Positions 1 through 8,178 of a stretch of DNA of 42,740 bases are shown in pieces. Every line of letters begins with the position of its first letter. Positions within the stretch are counted from its first letter, which is position 1. Position numbers and translations under genes: made by a program. The DNA is taken from the NCBI GenBank assembly GCA_021811155.1, contig JAJZPO010000018.1, positions 1 through 42,740 of the forward strand, written 5' to 3'. The DNA is from Bacillota bacterium (GTDB lineage: Bacteria > Bacillota > Desulfitobacteriia > Desulfitobacteriales > JAJXUE01). The notes below the pieces were generated by a model. The model worked only from the letters and a program-made list of their open reading frames with translations, ran no database searches and was not told the DNA's origin.

Positions 1-32
1 GTTCCGCATAATTATTTCAATCCACACCGGTA

Positions 33-65
33 AAGTATACAGTATAAACCGGAAGTATACAGTAT
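33..65. repeat. Two direct copies of a 13-base motif after spoIIIAH
   Basis: The motif AAGTATACAGTAT occurs at 33-45 and again at 53-65, a period of 20 bases; the CCGG before each copy is also shared. It lies a few bases beyond the spoIIIAH stop codon. The window begins 32 bases earlier, so more copies could lie outside it. No terminator hairpin is visible here. Function is unknown. Confidence 0.6.
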
Positions 66-68
66 CAC

Positions 69-575
69 CTATTCGTGCGGCACTATGACCACGTTTTCCA
101 GGCGTACCCCGCTTGTTCTCACCGCAATATCCTGGAGCTGGGTAATTTGCGCAGTGGTAAACTGGCTCCCCAGGACAGTCAGTGTTACTCCGGCGTTATT
201 GATTGTGGCTACAGCGTCTTTAAAGCCTTTGGACAGCGCCTGGTTTTCGATTTCTCCCTCTTTGGCTATGGTCTGTGCTAATTCCAGCATTTGTTTTTGG
301 GCCGCTTTCCTGGTTTCAGCCGCCGTGTTGGAGTTGTTCAGCAGCTCGTTGAGAAGATCCCTTTGCTGCTGGCGCTGTATGTCCCTCTCCTGACGGAAAT
401 TAACGAAAAAGGCTGAACCGGTACCCTGTCCCGCAACTTCCAGCACCCCGCTCTTCTGCTGCGGCGCCTGCTGTTCTTTGCTGCCCGGGCGCAATACCCC
501 GCTGAAACCGAGGTAGATGCAGAATATGCCCACCAGGAAAAGGGCTGCCAGGCCTAAAGGTCTCACTCTTTTCAT
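69..575 (-). CDS. spoIIIAH: Stage III sporulation protein AH (SpoIIIAH)
   Basis: 168 residues. A single N-terminal membrane segment (about residues 8-27) is followed by a Gln/Asn-rich charged helix (about 65-115) and a C-terminal domain of the YscJ/FliF ring-building type. In the family, SpoIIIAH sits in the outer forespore membrane on the mother-cell side and binds forespore SpoIIQ across the intermembrane space, forming part of the feeding-tube channel. It is the last gene of spoIIIAA-AH and starts 3 bases after the spoIIIAG stop. Length and context fit the family well. Confidence 0.93.
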   Translation of the reverse strand: MKRVRPLGLAALFLVGIFCIYLGFSGVLRPGSKEQQAPQQKSGVLEVAGQGTGSAFFVNFRQERDIQRQQQRDLLNELLNNSNTAAETRKAAQKQMLELAQTIAKEGEIENQALSKGFKDAVATINNAGVTLTVLGSQFTTAQITQLQDIAVRTSGVRLENVVIVPHE

Positions 576-578
576 AAC

Positions 579-1163
579 CTATCGTCCCCCTTTGTTCATT
601 GCTTCGACCCTGACTTTGCCGGCCGGAATGCCAAGCAAAGTCTGGACCGATTTTAAAATATGTTCCATGACGTAGGGGTCTTTTGCCCCTTCAGCCACTA
701 CCAGCACTCCGGAGATTTGCGGACTGTGCTCTACGATTTTTACCGGTTGGGAACCGCCGCTGTTCGGGGTCCCGGCCAGGACCATCTGAACGTTGTCACT
801 GGTCTGGGTCTGGGTGCGTTTTTGTCCTTGCTGCGGCATTTCTTCCTGTACAGTATTGGAGTGGGTCTGGTTTGCGCCGAACTCGGAGCGGGTGCCGGAA
901 GCCAGGGTAACTGCAACTTTAACCTCCCCGACCCTGTCCATTTTCTGCAGTGCAGCCGCGATTTTATTTTCCAGAGCCGTCTCCAACTGCTCCAGTCCAC
1001 CCCTGTCCGCCGGTTTGGCCTGCTCCACAGGGGTGGACGGACTGGGGCTTCCCCAATTCCCTGTAAGTATTACAACAACGGCTGCAGCTGCAATCACCAC
1101 CAAGAGCGCCTGCAATTTTTTGCCTTCAGGCCCGCCACCTTTCAGCCAATTCAGCCAATCCAT
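579..1163 (-). CDS. spoIIIAG: Stage III sporulation protein AG (SpoIIIAG)
   Basis: 194 residues. A short cytoplasmic N-terminus (WLNWLKGG) precedes one membrane helix at about residues 18-36, then a Pro/Ser-rich linker and a ring-building-motif domain. That domain contains a low-complexity Gln/Thr-rich insertion (about residues 95-130), the region that forms the large beta-barrel in family members. SpoIIIAG forms a wide ring in the mother cell-forespore channel. The gene lies 27 bases downstream of spoIIIAF and 3 bases upstream of spoIIIAH, with the canonical order AF-AG-AH. Confidence 0.93.
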   Translation of the reverse strand: MDWLNWLKGGGPEGKKLQALLVVIAAAAVVVILTGNWGSPSPSTPVEQAKPADRGGLEQLETALENKIAAALQKMDRVGEVKVAVTLASGTRSEFGANQTHSNTVQEEMPQQGQKRTQTQTSDNVQMVLAGTPNSGGSQPVKIVEHSPQISGVLVVAEGAKDPYVMEHILKSVQTLLGIPAGKVRVEAMNKGGR

Positions 1164-1190
1164 CTTTCATTCCCCCTTGAAGTGTTCTTA

Positions 1191-1787
1191 TCACTGCCCG
1201 GCCCGGAAGTGGACCAGGACCTTTTCCGCCGCAATTCCCAACAAAGTTCCCAGCCTGCTCTGCAAGTCCTTGCTGATTCTTTGCTCCTCAGGACTCAGCG
1301 GTCTGGCGGCCTGAATGGATTTCCCCAACCCGTCGACCGGCTGGACCGGCTGGATATCTGAACCGGGAGCGCCCACGTAAACCTCCAGGCTCTCCACTTC
1401 CCCGCTTTGTTTGAGATTAGCTTGCAGCGAAACTTCCTTCACTCCCTGTACCGTCAAGGCCAGGGCCTTGGCCTGCTGCTCCAGCGCCTGTTTAAGTCCG
1501 TCCATCGCAGCCTGCTTACTTTTGTCCTTGAGGCTTTGCCCCTGCTGCAAGACCTGGGCCAGTTCCTGGTCACTCCCCGCTCCCGTCTCGGACCAGGCCG
1601 GAATCTCAAAACTGAGGGGCCTGTCCAGCAATTTGACCACAGGACCAAGCACAGCCATAAGCACAAACAGCCCCATAACCAACTGCACAAACCGCCGCAT
1701 GGAGTTGTTGGGCAAAAGCAGCTCCAGAAAACTCGCCAGCAGGATAACAATAGCAATATTGCGGACAATAGTCCGAACCGTATCCAT
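1191..1787 (-). CDS. spoIIIAF: Stage III sporulation protein AF (SpoIIIAF)
   Basis: 198 residues. Two membrane helices occupy the N-terminus (about residues 8-26 and 32-53), followed by a soluble domain with a ring-building-like C-terminal fold ending in the FRAG motif region. It is a membrane component of the SpoIIIA-SpoIIQ channel. The order of genes is canonical, but its separation from spoIIIAE is not: 394 bases of apparently non-coding DNA lie upstream, so AF, AG and AH may depend on read-through or on a separate start site. Confidence 0.9.
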   Translation of the reverse strand: MDTVRTIVRNIAIVILLASFLELLLPNNSMRRFVQLVMGLFVLMAVLGPVVKLLDRPLSFEIPAWSETGAGSDQELAQVLQQGQSLKDKSKQAAMDGLKQALEQQAKALALTVQGVKEVSLQANLKQSGEVESLEVYVGAPGSDIQPVQPVDGLGKSIQAARPLSPEEQRISKDLQSRLGTLLGIAAEKVLVHFRAGQ

Positions 1788-1850
1788 ACCATCACCTACC
1801 AGAAATAAGGTCCTACAAGGCGAAAGACAGAGGCTAAATCAATGTTTCTT

Positions 1851-2163
1851 ACGAAAAACGCTACTTAGGAGACGTGGCTGCTTCAGGGAGGATGAACTCT
1901 TCTGGAACAAATTTTCACCTGGTTCTGGAAGTCCGAGCCGCCGTGCTGACCGTAAGCCAAGAAATACCCTCCTCCACCCCACGAAATCAACAAGCACCAT
2001 TTGGAGCCAAGATTTCGCGGGGACCCCGGCTGGCGGCGGATTTGTCAGGCCACGGGTTAGACATAGGATCATAACGTAAGTCGAACCTGGACCGAGAATT
2101 GAAAATTTGTGGAAGAAGTGTTCATCTGACTGCCACATATGACCCTAGATCAGCGTTTTTCGT
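1851..2163. repeat. 313-base segment with 12-base terminal inverted repeats
   Basis: ACGAAAAACGCT at 1851-1862 is the exact reverse complement of AGCGTTTTTCGT at 2152-2163. The segment is too small to encode a transposase and lies in an intergenic position of the spoIIIA operon, so it resembles a MITE-like or other non-autonomous element. No obvious target-site duplication was found. The element status is an inference. Confidence 0.45.
1977..2022 (-). repeat. ATTTCG-GGGG family hairpin, copy 1
   Basis: The arms CCCCACGAAATC (1977-1988) and GATTTCGCGGGG (2011-2022) pair over 12 positions around a 22-base loop. The one mismatch on the plus strand (A opposite C) becomes a G-U wobble in minus-strand RNA, which suggests selection on an RNA made in the direction of the operon. 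Two further members lie at 23150-23197 and 23231-23277. Confidence 0.6.
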
Positions 2164-2181
2164 GCTTTCATCGGATGATCG

Positions 2182-3390
2182 CTAGCGTAGCATCACCGTC
2201 AGATTGCCCGTGGCCAAGATAATCGACACGGCCATGAAGAACATAATGGCCACTGATGCGACACAGGCAAACACCAGTGTCAGGCTGGAGCTCATGGCCT
2301 GCAGAGCATCCGCCAGGGAAGAATTGCCCAACGGTTGGACCAGAGCGGAGGACACCCGGTAAATGAGCATTATGGCCACAATTTTTAGCACAGGTATCAG
2401 GCAGAGCAGCAAAATAACAATAATGCCCACCAGACCGATGGCGTTTTTCAAGAGCAATGCCGACCCGACCACCAGTTCAATCGCATCGGAAAACCAGCGC
2501 CCGACCACCGGCACAAAAGCGTCTGTGGCAAATTTGGCAGAACGCAGGGCCACCCCGTCACTGATAGAACCCGCCACACCTTCAACAGTCATGATGCCGA
2601 TAAAGATAGTCAGGCTTAATCCCAGCACCGCCTTACTGGCAAAATCCAATAAGGATGCCAGTTTTGAAACCTTGAGCTGGTCGGAGATTTGATTGACTAT
2701 AGCCAGGATCGCTCCTAAAAACACCAGGGGCAGCACAATATCTTTGATTATAGTTGAGATAAAACTCAGGGCGGAGATAATGAAAGGGTGAAAGATTGCG
2801 GCAGTGGTAAAATTCCCCAGGGCCACCAATAACGTCAAAAGGACGGGCAGAAGGGCCTGCATAAACCCCACCATGTCGTCAATGGCCTTTTTTCCCGTGT
2901 CAACAGCCAGAGTCAGGGAAGCGAGGGCCAGGGTGATCAGGACAAGATAGCTCATGGTTTGGGCCACTTTACTGACATTGCCTTCAAAGGAGTTCTGCAG
3001 ATGCTGTAAAACACCGCACAGCACAGCCAGAGCGACCAGCTTGGCCATCAGTCCCGCGCTTGCCCCCACTTCCCTGAACAGGAGTTTGATGATGCCGGCA
3101 AAGAAGGCCTGGGGACTGAAGTCAATTTTCCCCGCCTTGAGGTTTGCCAGCAAGTTGCCCAGGTCCAGTTGCGGGAAATAGCTGCGGGTTTCCTGGTCAA
3201 TTTGGTTAATAAAGCCTTGAACCTTGCTCAGGTCTATGCTCTCCAACTGTGCCTGAACTTTTTGCTCCGTATTTCCCAAGGCCCCAGAACCCTCGGCCAG
3301 AAGCGGCGGCGTATGCAGGAAGGCAGAACTTGTCCAAAGGGCAAACAGAAGCAGCAAAAATCTGGAATATCTTGCTCTCAAAACCTGCAC
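2182..3390 (-). CDS. spoIIIAE: Stage III sporulation protein AE (SpoIIIAE)
   Basis: 402 residues, a normal family length. An N-terminal signal-like segment (about residues 8-32) is followed by a soluble stretch and then by about seven or eight hydrophobic helices through the C-terminal two thirds. SpoIIIAE is the polytopic membrane protein of the SpoIIIA complex, proposed as its transport core. It follows spoIIIAD by 53 bases. The final strong helix ends near the C-terminus, so the protein looks intact despite the insertion just downstream. Confidence 0.93.
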   Translation of the reverse strand: MQVLRARYSRFLLLLFALWTSSAFLHTPPLLAEGSGALGNTEQKVQAQLESIDLSKVQGFINQIDQETRSYFPQLDLGNLLANLKAGKIDFSPQAFFAGIIKLLFREVGASAGLMAKLVALAVLCGVLQHLQNSFEGNVSKVAQTMSYLVLITLALASLTLAVDTGKKAIDDMVGFMQALLPVLLTLLVALGNFTTAAIFHPFIISALSFISTIIKDIVLPLVFLGAILAIVNQISDQLKVSKLASLLDFASKAVLGLSLTIFIGIMTVEGVAGSISDGVALRSAKFATDAFVPVVGRWFSDAIELVVGSALLLKNAIGLVGIIVILLLCLIPVLKIVAIMLIYRVSSALVQPLGNSSLADALQAMSSSLTLVFACVASVAIMFFMAVSIILATGNLTVMLR

Positions 3391-3443
3391 CTCCTTCAGA
3401 CGGACAGGGGGGCTGCAATTTACCGGTTTCCCTTCCGGACGAC

Positions 3444-3830
3444 TCAGGGAATCAACCGGATGATAGACTCCATGATGGCTGCAATTATAGGCAGGGACAG
3501 GACCATCACCAGGACCTTGGCTGCAAACTCAACCTTGGCCGCTATAGCGCTCTCCCCGGCGTCCCGGCAAACCTGTGCCCCGAATTCCGCTATGTAAGCA
3601 ACGCCCACAATTTTCAGCACTGTAGCCAGGTAGAAGGAATTTACCTGGGCATGATCGGCAAGGTCCCCCAGTACGTCCACAACTGCCTTGATTTTTGTCG
3701 CCACGAGCAGGAAAATTATTACGCCGGCAGCCACACTTAACAATACAGCTATTTCCGGACGCTGGTTTTTCAGCAAAACCACCAGAACCGCGGCGATGAG
3801 CCCAAATCCCACGATTTGTACTATTTCCAT
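3444..3830 (-). CDS. spoIIIAD: Stage III sporulation protein AD (SpoIIIAD)
   Basis: 128 residues with four predicted membrane helices (about residues 4-21, 28-46, 62-82 and 101-124). It opens with the typical MEIVQIVGFGLIAAVL-type segment. SpoIIIAD is a small integral membrane subunit of the mother-cell side of the sporulation channel and resembles SpoIIIAC. The start lies 12 bases after the spoIIIAC stop, and the gene is intact. Confidence 0.92.
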   Translation of the reverse strand: MEIVQIVGFGLIAAVLVVLLKNQRPEIAVLLSVAAGVIIFLLVATKIKAVVDVLGDLADHAQVNSFYLATVLKIVGVAYIAEFGAQVCRDAGESAIAAKVEFAAKVLVMVLSLPIIAAIMESIIRLIP

Positions 3831-3842
3831 GGGTACCCGCCC

Positions 3843-4040
3843 CTAATAGAGGTTGAAAACTTGTTTCACCAGGCCGAAGAGCTGGCCGATAAACTGCACC
3901 ACCAGGATGAGCACTACCACAACTCCCCCCAGGGTCAGGAGTTGAGCCTGTTCTTCCTTGCCGGCCTGTTTTAAGACCATGTTCAGTACTGAGATCAGGA
4001 TGCCGATACCGGCAATTTTAAAAACCAAATCAAAGTTCAA
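3843..4040 (-). CDS. spoIIIAC: Stage III sporulation protein AC (SpoIIIAC)
   Basis: 65 residues forming a helical hairpin of two membrane segments (about residues 5-24 and 35-58) joined by a short charged loop (KQAGKEEQAQ). This matches the very small SpoIIIAC membrane protein of endospore formers, related to the first half of SpoIIIAD. It sits between spoIIIAB and spoIIIAD with gaps of 15 and 12 bases, so co-transcription is expected. Confidence 0.92.
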   Translation of the reverse strand: MNFDLVFKIAGIGILISVLNMVLKQAGKEEQAQLLTLGGVVVVLILVVQFIGQLFGLVKQVFNLY

Positions 4041-4055
4041 GCTGCGCCACCTCTT

Positions 4056-4568
4056 TTACAAGATTACCAGGACAATCGCAGCCCCGGCCAAAAAACCCAT
4101 ATACCGCCACACGCGGGCAAGTTTCCGGCTTTGTTCTTCTGCCAGTTCCTCCGCCGCCAGCAAACGGGTACAGCCGAGACGCAGCTTCTTTTTCTCTTCG
4201 GTCCGGTCCGTGGTTCCCAGCCCGATGCCGATATGCAGAACAGTGCGCCAGTCCTCAGCGGTAAGGCAAAAGTCCCGCTTCAGTTCCTCGCCAGCCTTTT
4301 GCCAGGCTGCGCCGGCGGGGATGCCCCGGGAGATCTGGTCAGCTACGGCAAGAAAAAACTTGCTGGCCGGCTCTTCAACCCCGTTGACGGCTCCGGCCAG
4401 GGCCTCCGGCAAAGGTGTGGAGCTGTAGCTTATTTCAGTTTCCAGCGCCCACACAGCCTGGTGGAAGGCCCTCAGCTGCCTGGGCCGCAGGGTATAGCTC
4501 CGGGCCATCAAGAGCCCAAAGGCGCCGCTCCCTGCCAATATGGCCAAGAGGCCCAAAAGCCTGATCAT
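4056..4568 (-). CDS. spoIIIAB: Stage III sporulation protein AB (SpoIIIAB)
   Basis: 170 residues. It has an N-terminal hydrophobic segment (about residues 3-22), a helical cytoplasmic body and a C-terminal helix (about residues 150-170). The body is related to the GspF/PilC fold in family members. With the SpoIIIAA ATPase it is thought to form the motor-platform pair of the sporulation channel, parallel to PilB/PilC. Its ATG overlaps the end of spoIIIAA by 4 bases, indicating translational coupling. Confidence 0.92.
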   Translation of the reverse strand: MIRLLGLLAILAGSGAFGLLMARSYTLRPRQLRAFHQAVWALETEISYSSTPLPEALAGAVNGVEEPASKFFLAVADQISRGIPAGAAWQKAGEELKRDFCLTAEDWRTVLHIGIGLGTTDRTEEKKKLRLGCTRLLAAEELAEEQSRKLARVWRYMGFLAGAAIVLVIL

Positions 4569-5599
4569 GCATGCTCCCTCCCCCGCAGCACCAGGGGCGC
4601 TGTGAGGATATCCCTGCCCGTGGCGGGGTCCCAGACCCTTTCCACCGTCCCAACCCCTTGCCTGCGGCTTAAGACTACCCCGCGGCGGAAAACCCCTGTA
4701 CCCAACAACTCCCGCAGCACCGGTTTGCGCTTGATGTCCTGCTCATCCTGCCCGTGCACTGTTGTGATTACCGTGACCCCGCCGTTTACAGCTTCCTCCA
4801 GGGCTGTGATGTCCTCCCGCCTGCCCAACTCGTCTGTAACGATTACTTGGGGAGACATCGCCCGCAAGAGCATGACCATTCCCTGGGATTTGGGGCAGCA
4901 GTCGAGAACATCCGTCCTGGGCCCCAGATCATTCTGGGGTATGCCCTCCCAGCATCCCGCCAATTCACTGCGCTCATCGACTACTCCTACATTTAAGCCT
5001 GCAAGGCCTGCCTCAGGCTCGCCGCTGCTCAAAATCCGGATCAGGTCCCGCAGCAGGGTGGTCTTCCCCGCCTGGGGCGGCGAGATGATCAAAGCACTCT
5101 GGACAATTGATTTTTCAATAAGATAGGGCAAGAGCTTGCGCCCTACCCCCTTGATCTCCTTCGCTATGCGCACATTAAGACTGGATATGTGGCGCACTGT
5201 CTTGACGTACCCGCCCTCCACCACAACTTTTCCGGCCAGGCCTACCCGATGGCCGCCGCGCAATGTGAGAAAGCCGTTTCTCAATTCATCTTCCCAGGCG
5301 TAGATGGAGCTGCGGGTCATAATCTCCACACTGGAGCGGACTGCCTCGGGGGTCACCGGGAATCCTTTGACCAAGTCACTACCGATCTTCCCCCCAGGAT
5401 ATACTGTGAACTCCAGGTTCCCCCTGCGCAGGAGCAGCGGCTGGCCGGCTCGCATTCGGATTTCCTCCAGCTCTCTCAGCGAACCTGCGGGCAAGCCCCT
5501 TAACAAAGAAGCTAGGGGCGGGGCCAGGAGGGATATTACTTCCAGGGAGAGCCGGTCCTCGGACGGCGCGTGCTTGCTTCCAGGCTTAAGGGCAGGCAC
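4565..5599 (-). CDS. spoIIIAA: Stage III sporulation protein AA, secretion-type ATPase
   Basis: The reading frame is open up to 5770, but I place the start at a GTG at 5597-5599. AAGGAG lies 8 bases upstream of it, and the extra 57 upstream residues are unlike the family. This gives 344 residues. A Walker A motif (PPQAGKTT, about 174-181) and a Walker B/His region (VIVTDELGR, then VITTVHGQ) identify a GspE/VirB11-like ATPase. In the family it powers the SpoIIIA complex in the mother cell and is needed for sigma-G activity. It heads the operon, and a terminator lies upstream at 5771-5798. I could not find a convincing sigma-E promoter in the gap. Confidence 0.93.
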   Translation of the reverse strand: MPALKPGSKHAPSEDRLSLEVISLLAPPLASLLRGLPAGSLRELEEIRMRAGQPLLLRRGNLEFTVYPGGKIGSDLVKGFPVTPEAVRSSVEIMTRSSIYAWEDELRNGFLTLRGGHRVGLAGKVVVEGGYVKTVRHISSLNVRIAKEIKGVGRKLLPYLIEKSIVQSALIISPPQAGKTTLLRDLIRILSSGEPEAGLAGLNVGVVDERSELAGCWEGIPQNDLGPRTDVLDCCPKSQGMVMLLRAMSPQVIVTDELGRREDITALEEAVNGGVTVITTVHGQDEQDIKRKPVLRELLGTGVFRRGVVLSRRQGVGTVERVWDPATGRDILTAPLVLRGREHA

Positions 5600-5770
5600 C
5601 TGGCTCACTCCTTCTTCCCAAGTGAAAACTCTGATAAAGCAATCGCTAATCAGACAGAGCCATTTCAGACGGTACTCCGGCGCTTTGCTAATAGATATGT
5701 CCGGTTGGACAGCTTTAGAACGGTTCGCCGGCTTGGTGACCCACAAGGTCATGGTTGTTTCCTGAGGCAA

Positions 5771-5798
5771 AATAAAAACCGTACCTTTGGAGGTACGG
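5771..5798 (-). terminator. Intrinsic terminator after pilus-tip module 1
   Basis: In minus-strand RNA an 8-base-pair stem (CCGTACCT/AGGTACGG, 5779-5798) with a 4-base loop is followed by TTTTTATT. It lies 38 bases past the stop of the PilX-like gene and separates the pilin module from spoIIIAA. Confidence 0.9.
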
Positions 5799-5835
5799 CG
5801 CTAAGAAAACCAAATGCTTTTTTTGAAGCCTGTCC

Positions 5836-6498
5836 CTACGGGTCAGGGGGCGTGTAAGCCTGTTCCCAGGCAAAGCGTCCTACTTCATTGTAAGAGACAA
5901 GGGCTATCTGGGTGGGTGAATCGGGAATTTCAGCCGGCACAAATTTTACGTTGACCACGGCTTCAATCCGGGATCTTACCCTGGAGGTCTGGCTCCCCCT
6001 GACAAGCTTATAGGTCCCAACGCTTTGCACGGTGATATTGTTGACCAGTATCCTGGGATCAACGGTATCCGGAGTTGTGAAATTGTACTCGATGACCCAG
6101 GTATACCCGGCAGTGGCAGTGTCACCGGTAGTGGGGTTAACGACATCAAAGGTTCCGTTCGCTGACGAATAATATACCGTACCCCCGCTGGTGGTTATGT
6201 TCAGGTTGTTGGAGGGCAGGAGTTTGTCCGCAGGCAGGCCAAAATCAGGATCTGTGATGTCTCCCAGATGGCTGCTTGGATGCTGGATAGAGTATTTTAC
6301 CTCAAACAAAGCGTTCTGCAGCCCCGAGTCCGCAGCGTATTTGGACTGCCACTTGTTGACCAGGCTGTTGTTGAGTTTCAGCTCCCCGGTAAGCTGCACC
6401 AGGTAAACGCTGATGAATATGGAAAATACGGCGATGCTCAGCAAGGCCAGAGGGAGAGCGTAGCCGCTCTCCCTTCGGGTTATTGTGTCGAGTCTCAA
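5836..6498 (-). CDS. PilX/GspK-like prepilin-type protein, module 1
   Basis: 220 residues from a TTG start (6496-6498), supported by a GAGGGGATGG ribosome site. The N-terminus carries RRESG followed by a long hydrophobic helix (YALPLALLSIAVF, about residues 12-32), then ALFEVKY-type alpha-helix sequence after a KYAADSGLQNAL motif typical of PilX_N proteins. The Glu at mature position 5 is absent, as in GspK-like tip subunits. The C-terminus ends in a beta-rich region. It is the last gene of module 1 and is clearly paralogous to the protein at 9056-9685. It probably sits at or near a pilus tip together with the two upstream products. Confidence 0.8.
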   Translation of the reverse strand: MRLDTITRRESGYALPLALLSIAVFSIFISVYLVQLTGELKLNNSLVNKWQSKYAADSGLQNALFEVKYSIQHPSSHLGDITDPDFGLPADKLLPSNNLNITTSGGTVYYSSANGTFDVVNPTTGDTATAGYTWVIEYNFTTPDTVDPRILVNNITVQSVGTYKLVRGSQTSRVRSRIEAVVNVKFVPAEIPDSPTQIALVSYNEVGRFAWEQAYTPPDP

Positions 6499-6514
6499 AT
6501 TTCCATCCCCTCGC

Positions 6515-8173
6515 TCATTGCTGGTTGATGGTAAAGAGCGCTTTGGCGTTACCGTCGGTGACCGTAACCCCCAGGTACCCGGGCGCTATCTTGTCGCCGC
6601 TCATGGGGACATTGTTTGTGACCAAGAGCGGGGCATCACTGTCGGCCACATTGTTGACCCACAGCCTCAGGCGGTACTGCTCCGCGTTTTGGTCCCAGTC
6701 GGTCTTGGCCCGCAGGGTGGCCTGGCTGCTGAACCCGGCAATGCTGCCAGCCAGTCTCATGGAACCCTTTTCGCCGTAATAAACGTTACCGCTCTTGTCG
6801 ATACCGAAACCGGTATACTTACCCCCATTGGCATTGTTCACACCGTTGTAGAACAGGGTCAGGATGGCCAGGCTGCCGGAGTCTCCGCCGCCGGTAAACG
6901 TGACACCTACCTGGTAGTCGAAGTTCTGAACCTGGCGGTTGTAGTAGAGAACCTTGTCATTGCAGTTGCCTTTCTTTGTGATCTGGCGGACGCTGTCATC
7001 GACAGAGCCAAAGCCGCTGACATTGCCCCTGTCGATGCACCAGTCCCCCTGATTGTCATCCCTGTCATCGCCCTGCCACTGATGCTTGTTCGGGCTGTCA
7101 TCCGCTTCATTCGCGTGCGAAGTCCCGCTGGACCTGACTGTGAACGCGTTGGGCTCATTGACTATTTCAGACTCGCCGTTGCCGAGAACTTGAGGGGTGA
7201 TTGTCCAAACATCGTAGGTGGTATTATCGGTCACAGCGCTCTTCGCCAGGCTGATGTGCAGCGTATAGTCATCCTTGGCCCTGACCTCATCGGAGAGGCG
7301 GCCGTTGCCTATGTTGGAGAAAATGATAAGGTTCGAGTCGGAGTCACTGTAATTTCTGGGGTCAAATGCGGCGCCATGCTTGACGATGATTACCTTTGTA
7401 TCCTGGGCGCGATGCCCGCTGTCAGTGTGACTGAAGTGGGTGTATTGGCCAGTGATCTTGACATTAGCCACACTGGTGGTGCTCAAACGCCCTTCATCGT
7501 CGTCGTAGTCCTCATCGTCCTCCTCACAGGAGCCGGTGCGAGCCCAGTTAAACTGCTGCACATTGATGGAAGGAATATTGTCACCGGTTCCTCCGCTGCC
7601 CTGATTGTTATTGCCTCCGCCGGTATGGCGGAGCACAATGGGACTGTCATGAATGCCGGCCACCCTGGCCATGGCCGTGTCCTGAAAGGTCATAACCGAG
7701 TCACCGACCTTGACTGTTATCTCCATCTGGACGCGGTCGGCTACGGTTCCGGTCCTGGTGAGCGGGGTAAAAGCCGCCAGGTTGATGGCGTGGATCAAAA
7801 AGGTCTTAACCCCGTTCTCCTGCAGGTAAATCTCCTGTTTATCCGCTGAACCGTCATAACCGTAAACTTTGCTGACAACTCCCCTGTCATTTAGAATCTG
7901 GATGGTATCACCCGTAGTGGTATTTCCCACCGAAGAGATTACATTAATTCCCGGAGCCTGCTCAATATCGCTCACCATCCTGGTCAGCACCTGCCTGGCG
8001 CTGATGCGGCTGTCCATCTCGTCGCGCTGCCTGGCCAACAGTTTTTGGCCGCTGCCTGTGGCGTTCACCAAGGACAAGCCGATTACCGTCAAAATGGTTA
8101 TGCTGGCCAGAACTTCAACCAGGGTAAAACCTTGTTGACGTTTGGATAATCTGGCAAACAAACGATAGAACAT
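6515..8173 (-). CDS. Large PilW-like prepilin with lectin-like C-terminal region, module 1
   Basis: I place the start at ATG 8171-8173, with GGAGG 8 bases upstream; an in-frame GTG lies 9 bases earlier. The product is 552 residues, about three times the length of an ordinary minor pilin. A class III leader ending KRQQG precedes FTLVEVLASITIL. The middle is beta-rich with an acidic run (CEEDDEDYDDDEG). The last 190 residues, with motifs such as LYYNRQVQNFDYQV, LTLFYNGVNN, YGEKGSM, LRLWV and PGYLGVTV, resemble a concanavalin A-like jelly roll. A role as a pilus-tip adhesin is inferred. The paralogue is at 9701-11251. Confidence 0.82.
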   Translation of the reverse strand: MFYRLFARLSKRQQGFTLVEVLASITILTVIGLSLVNATGSGQKLLARQRDEMDSRISARQVLTRMVSDIEQAPGINVISSVGNTTTGDTIQILNDRGVVSKVYGYDGSADKQEIYLQENGVKTFLIHAINLAAFTPLTRTGTVADRVQMEITVKVGDSVMTFQDTAMARVAGIHDSPIVLRHTGGGNNNQGSGGTGDNIPSINVQQFNWARTGSCEEDDEDYDDDEGRLSTTSVANVKITGQYTHFSHTDSGHRAQDTKVIIVKHGAAFDPRNYSDSDSNLIIFSNIGNGRLSDEVRAKDDYTLHISLAKSAVTDNTTYDVWTITPQVLGNGESEIVNEPNAFTVRSSGTSHANEADDSPNKHQWQGDDRDDNQGDWCIDRGNVSGFGSVDDSVRQITKKGNCNDKVLYYNRQVQNFDYQVGVTFTGGGDSGSLAILTLFYNGVNNANGGKYTGFGIDKSGNVYYGEKGSMRLAGSIAGFSSQATLRAKTDWDQNAEQYRLRLWVNNVADSDAPLLVTNNVPMSGDKIAPGYLGVTVTDGNAKALFTINQQ

Positions 8174-8178
8174 TAAAC

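Larger units (their letters stand above)
1788..2181. other. 394-base insertion between spoIIIAE and spoIIIAF
   Basis: No convincing gene is present. The stretch is bounded by a perfect 12-base inverted repeat, ACGAAAAACGCT at 1851-1862 and AGCGTTTTTCGT at 2152-2163. It also holds a hairpin of the ATTTCG-GGGG family (1977-2022). Two segments, 1845-1872 and 2117-2146, match contiguous sequence at 12691-12748, as if about 240 bases (roughly 1873-2116) had been inserted into a short dispersed repeat. A 99-residue reading frame on the minus strand lacks a ribosome site and family features. Confidence 0.6.

Noticed and set aside
1839-2138. 99-residue minus-strand frame in the spoIIIA insertion
   Set aside because: It has no ribosome site and an unusual composition, and it spans the inverted repeat and hairpin. 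It looks like chance.
6485-7849. 454-residue plus-strand frame opposite the large prepilin gene
   Set aside because: It is a shadow of the minus-strand gene, which has a clear prepilin signal, a ribosome site and a paralogue.
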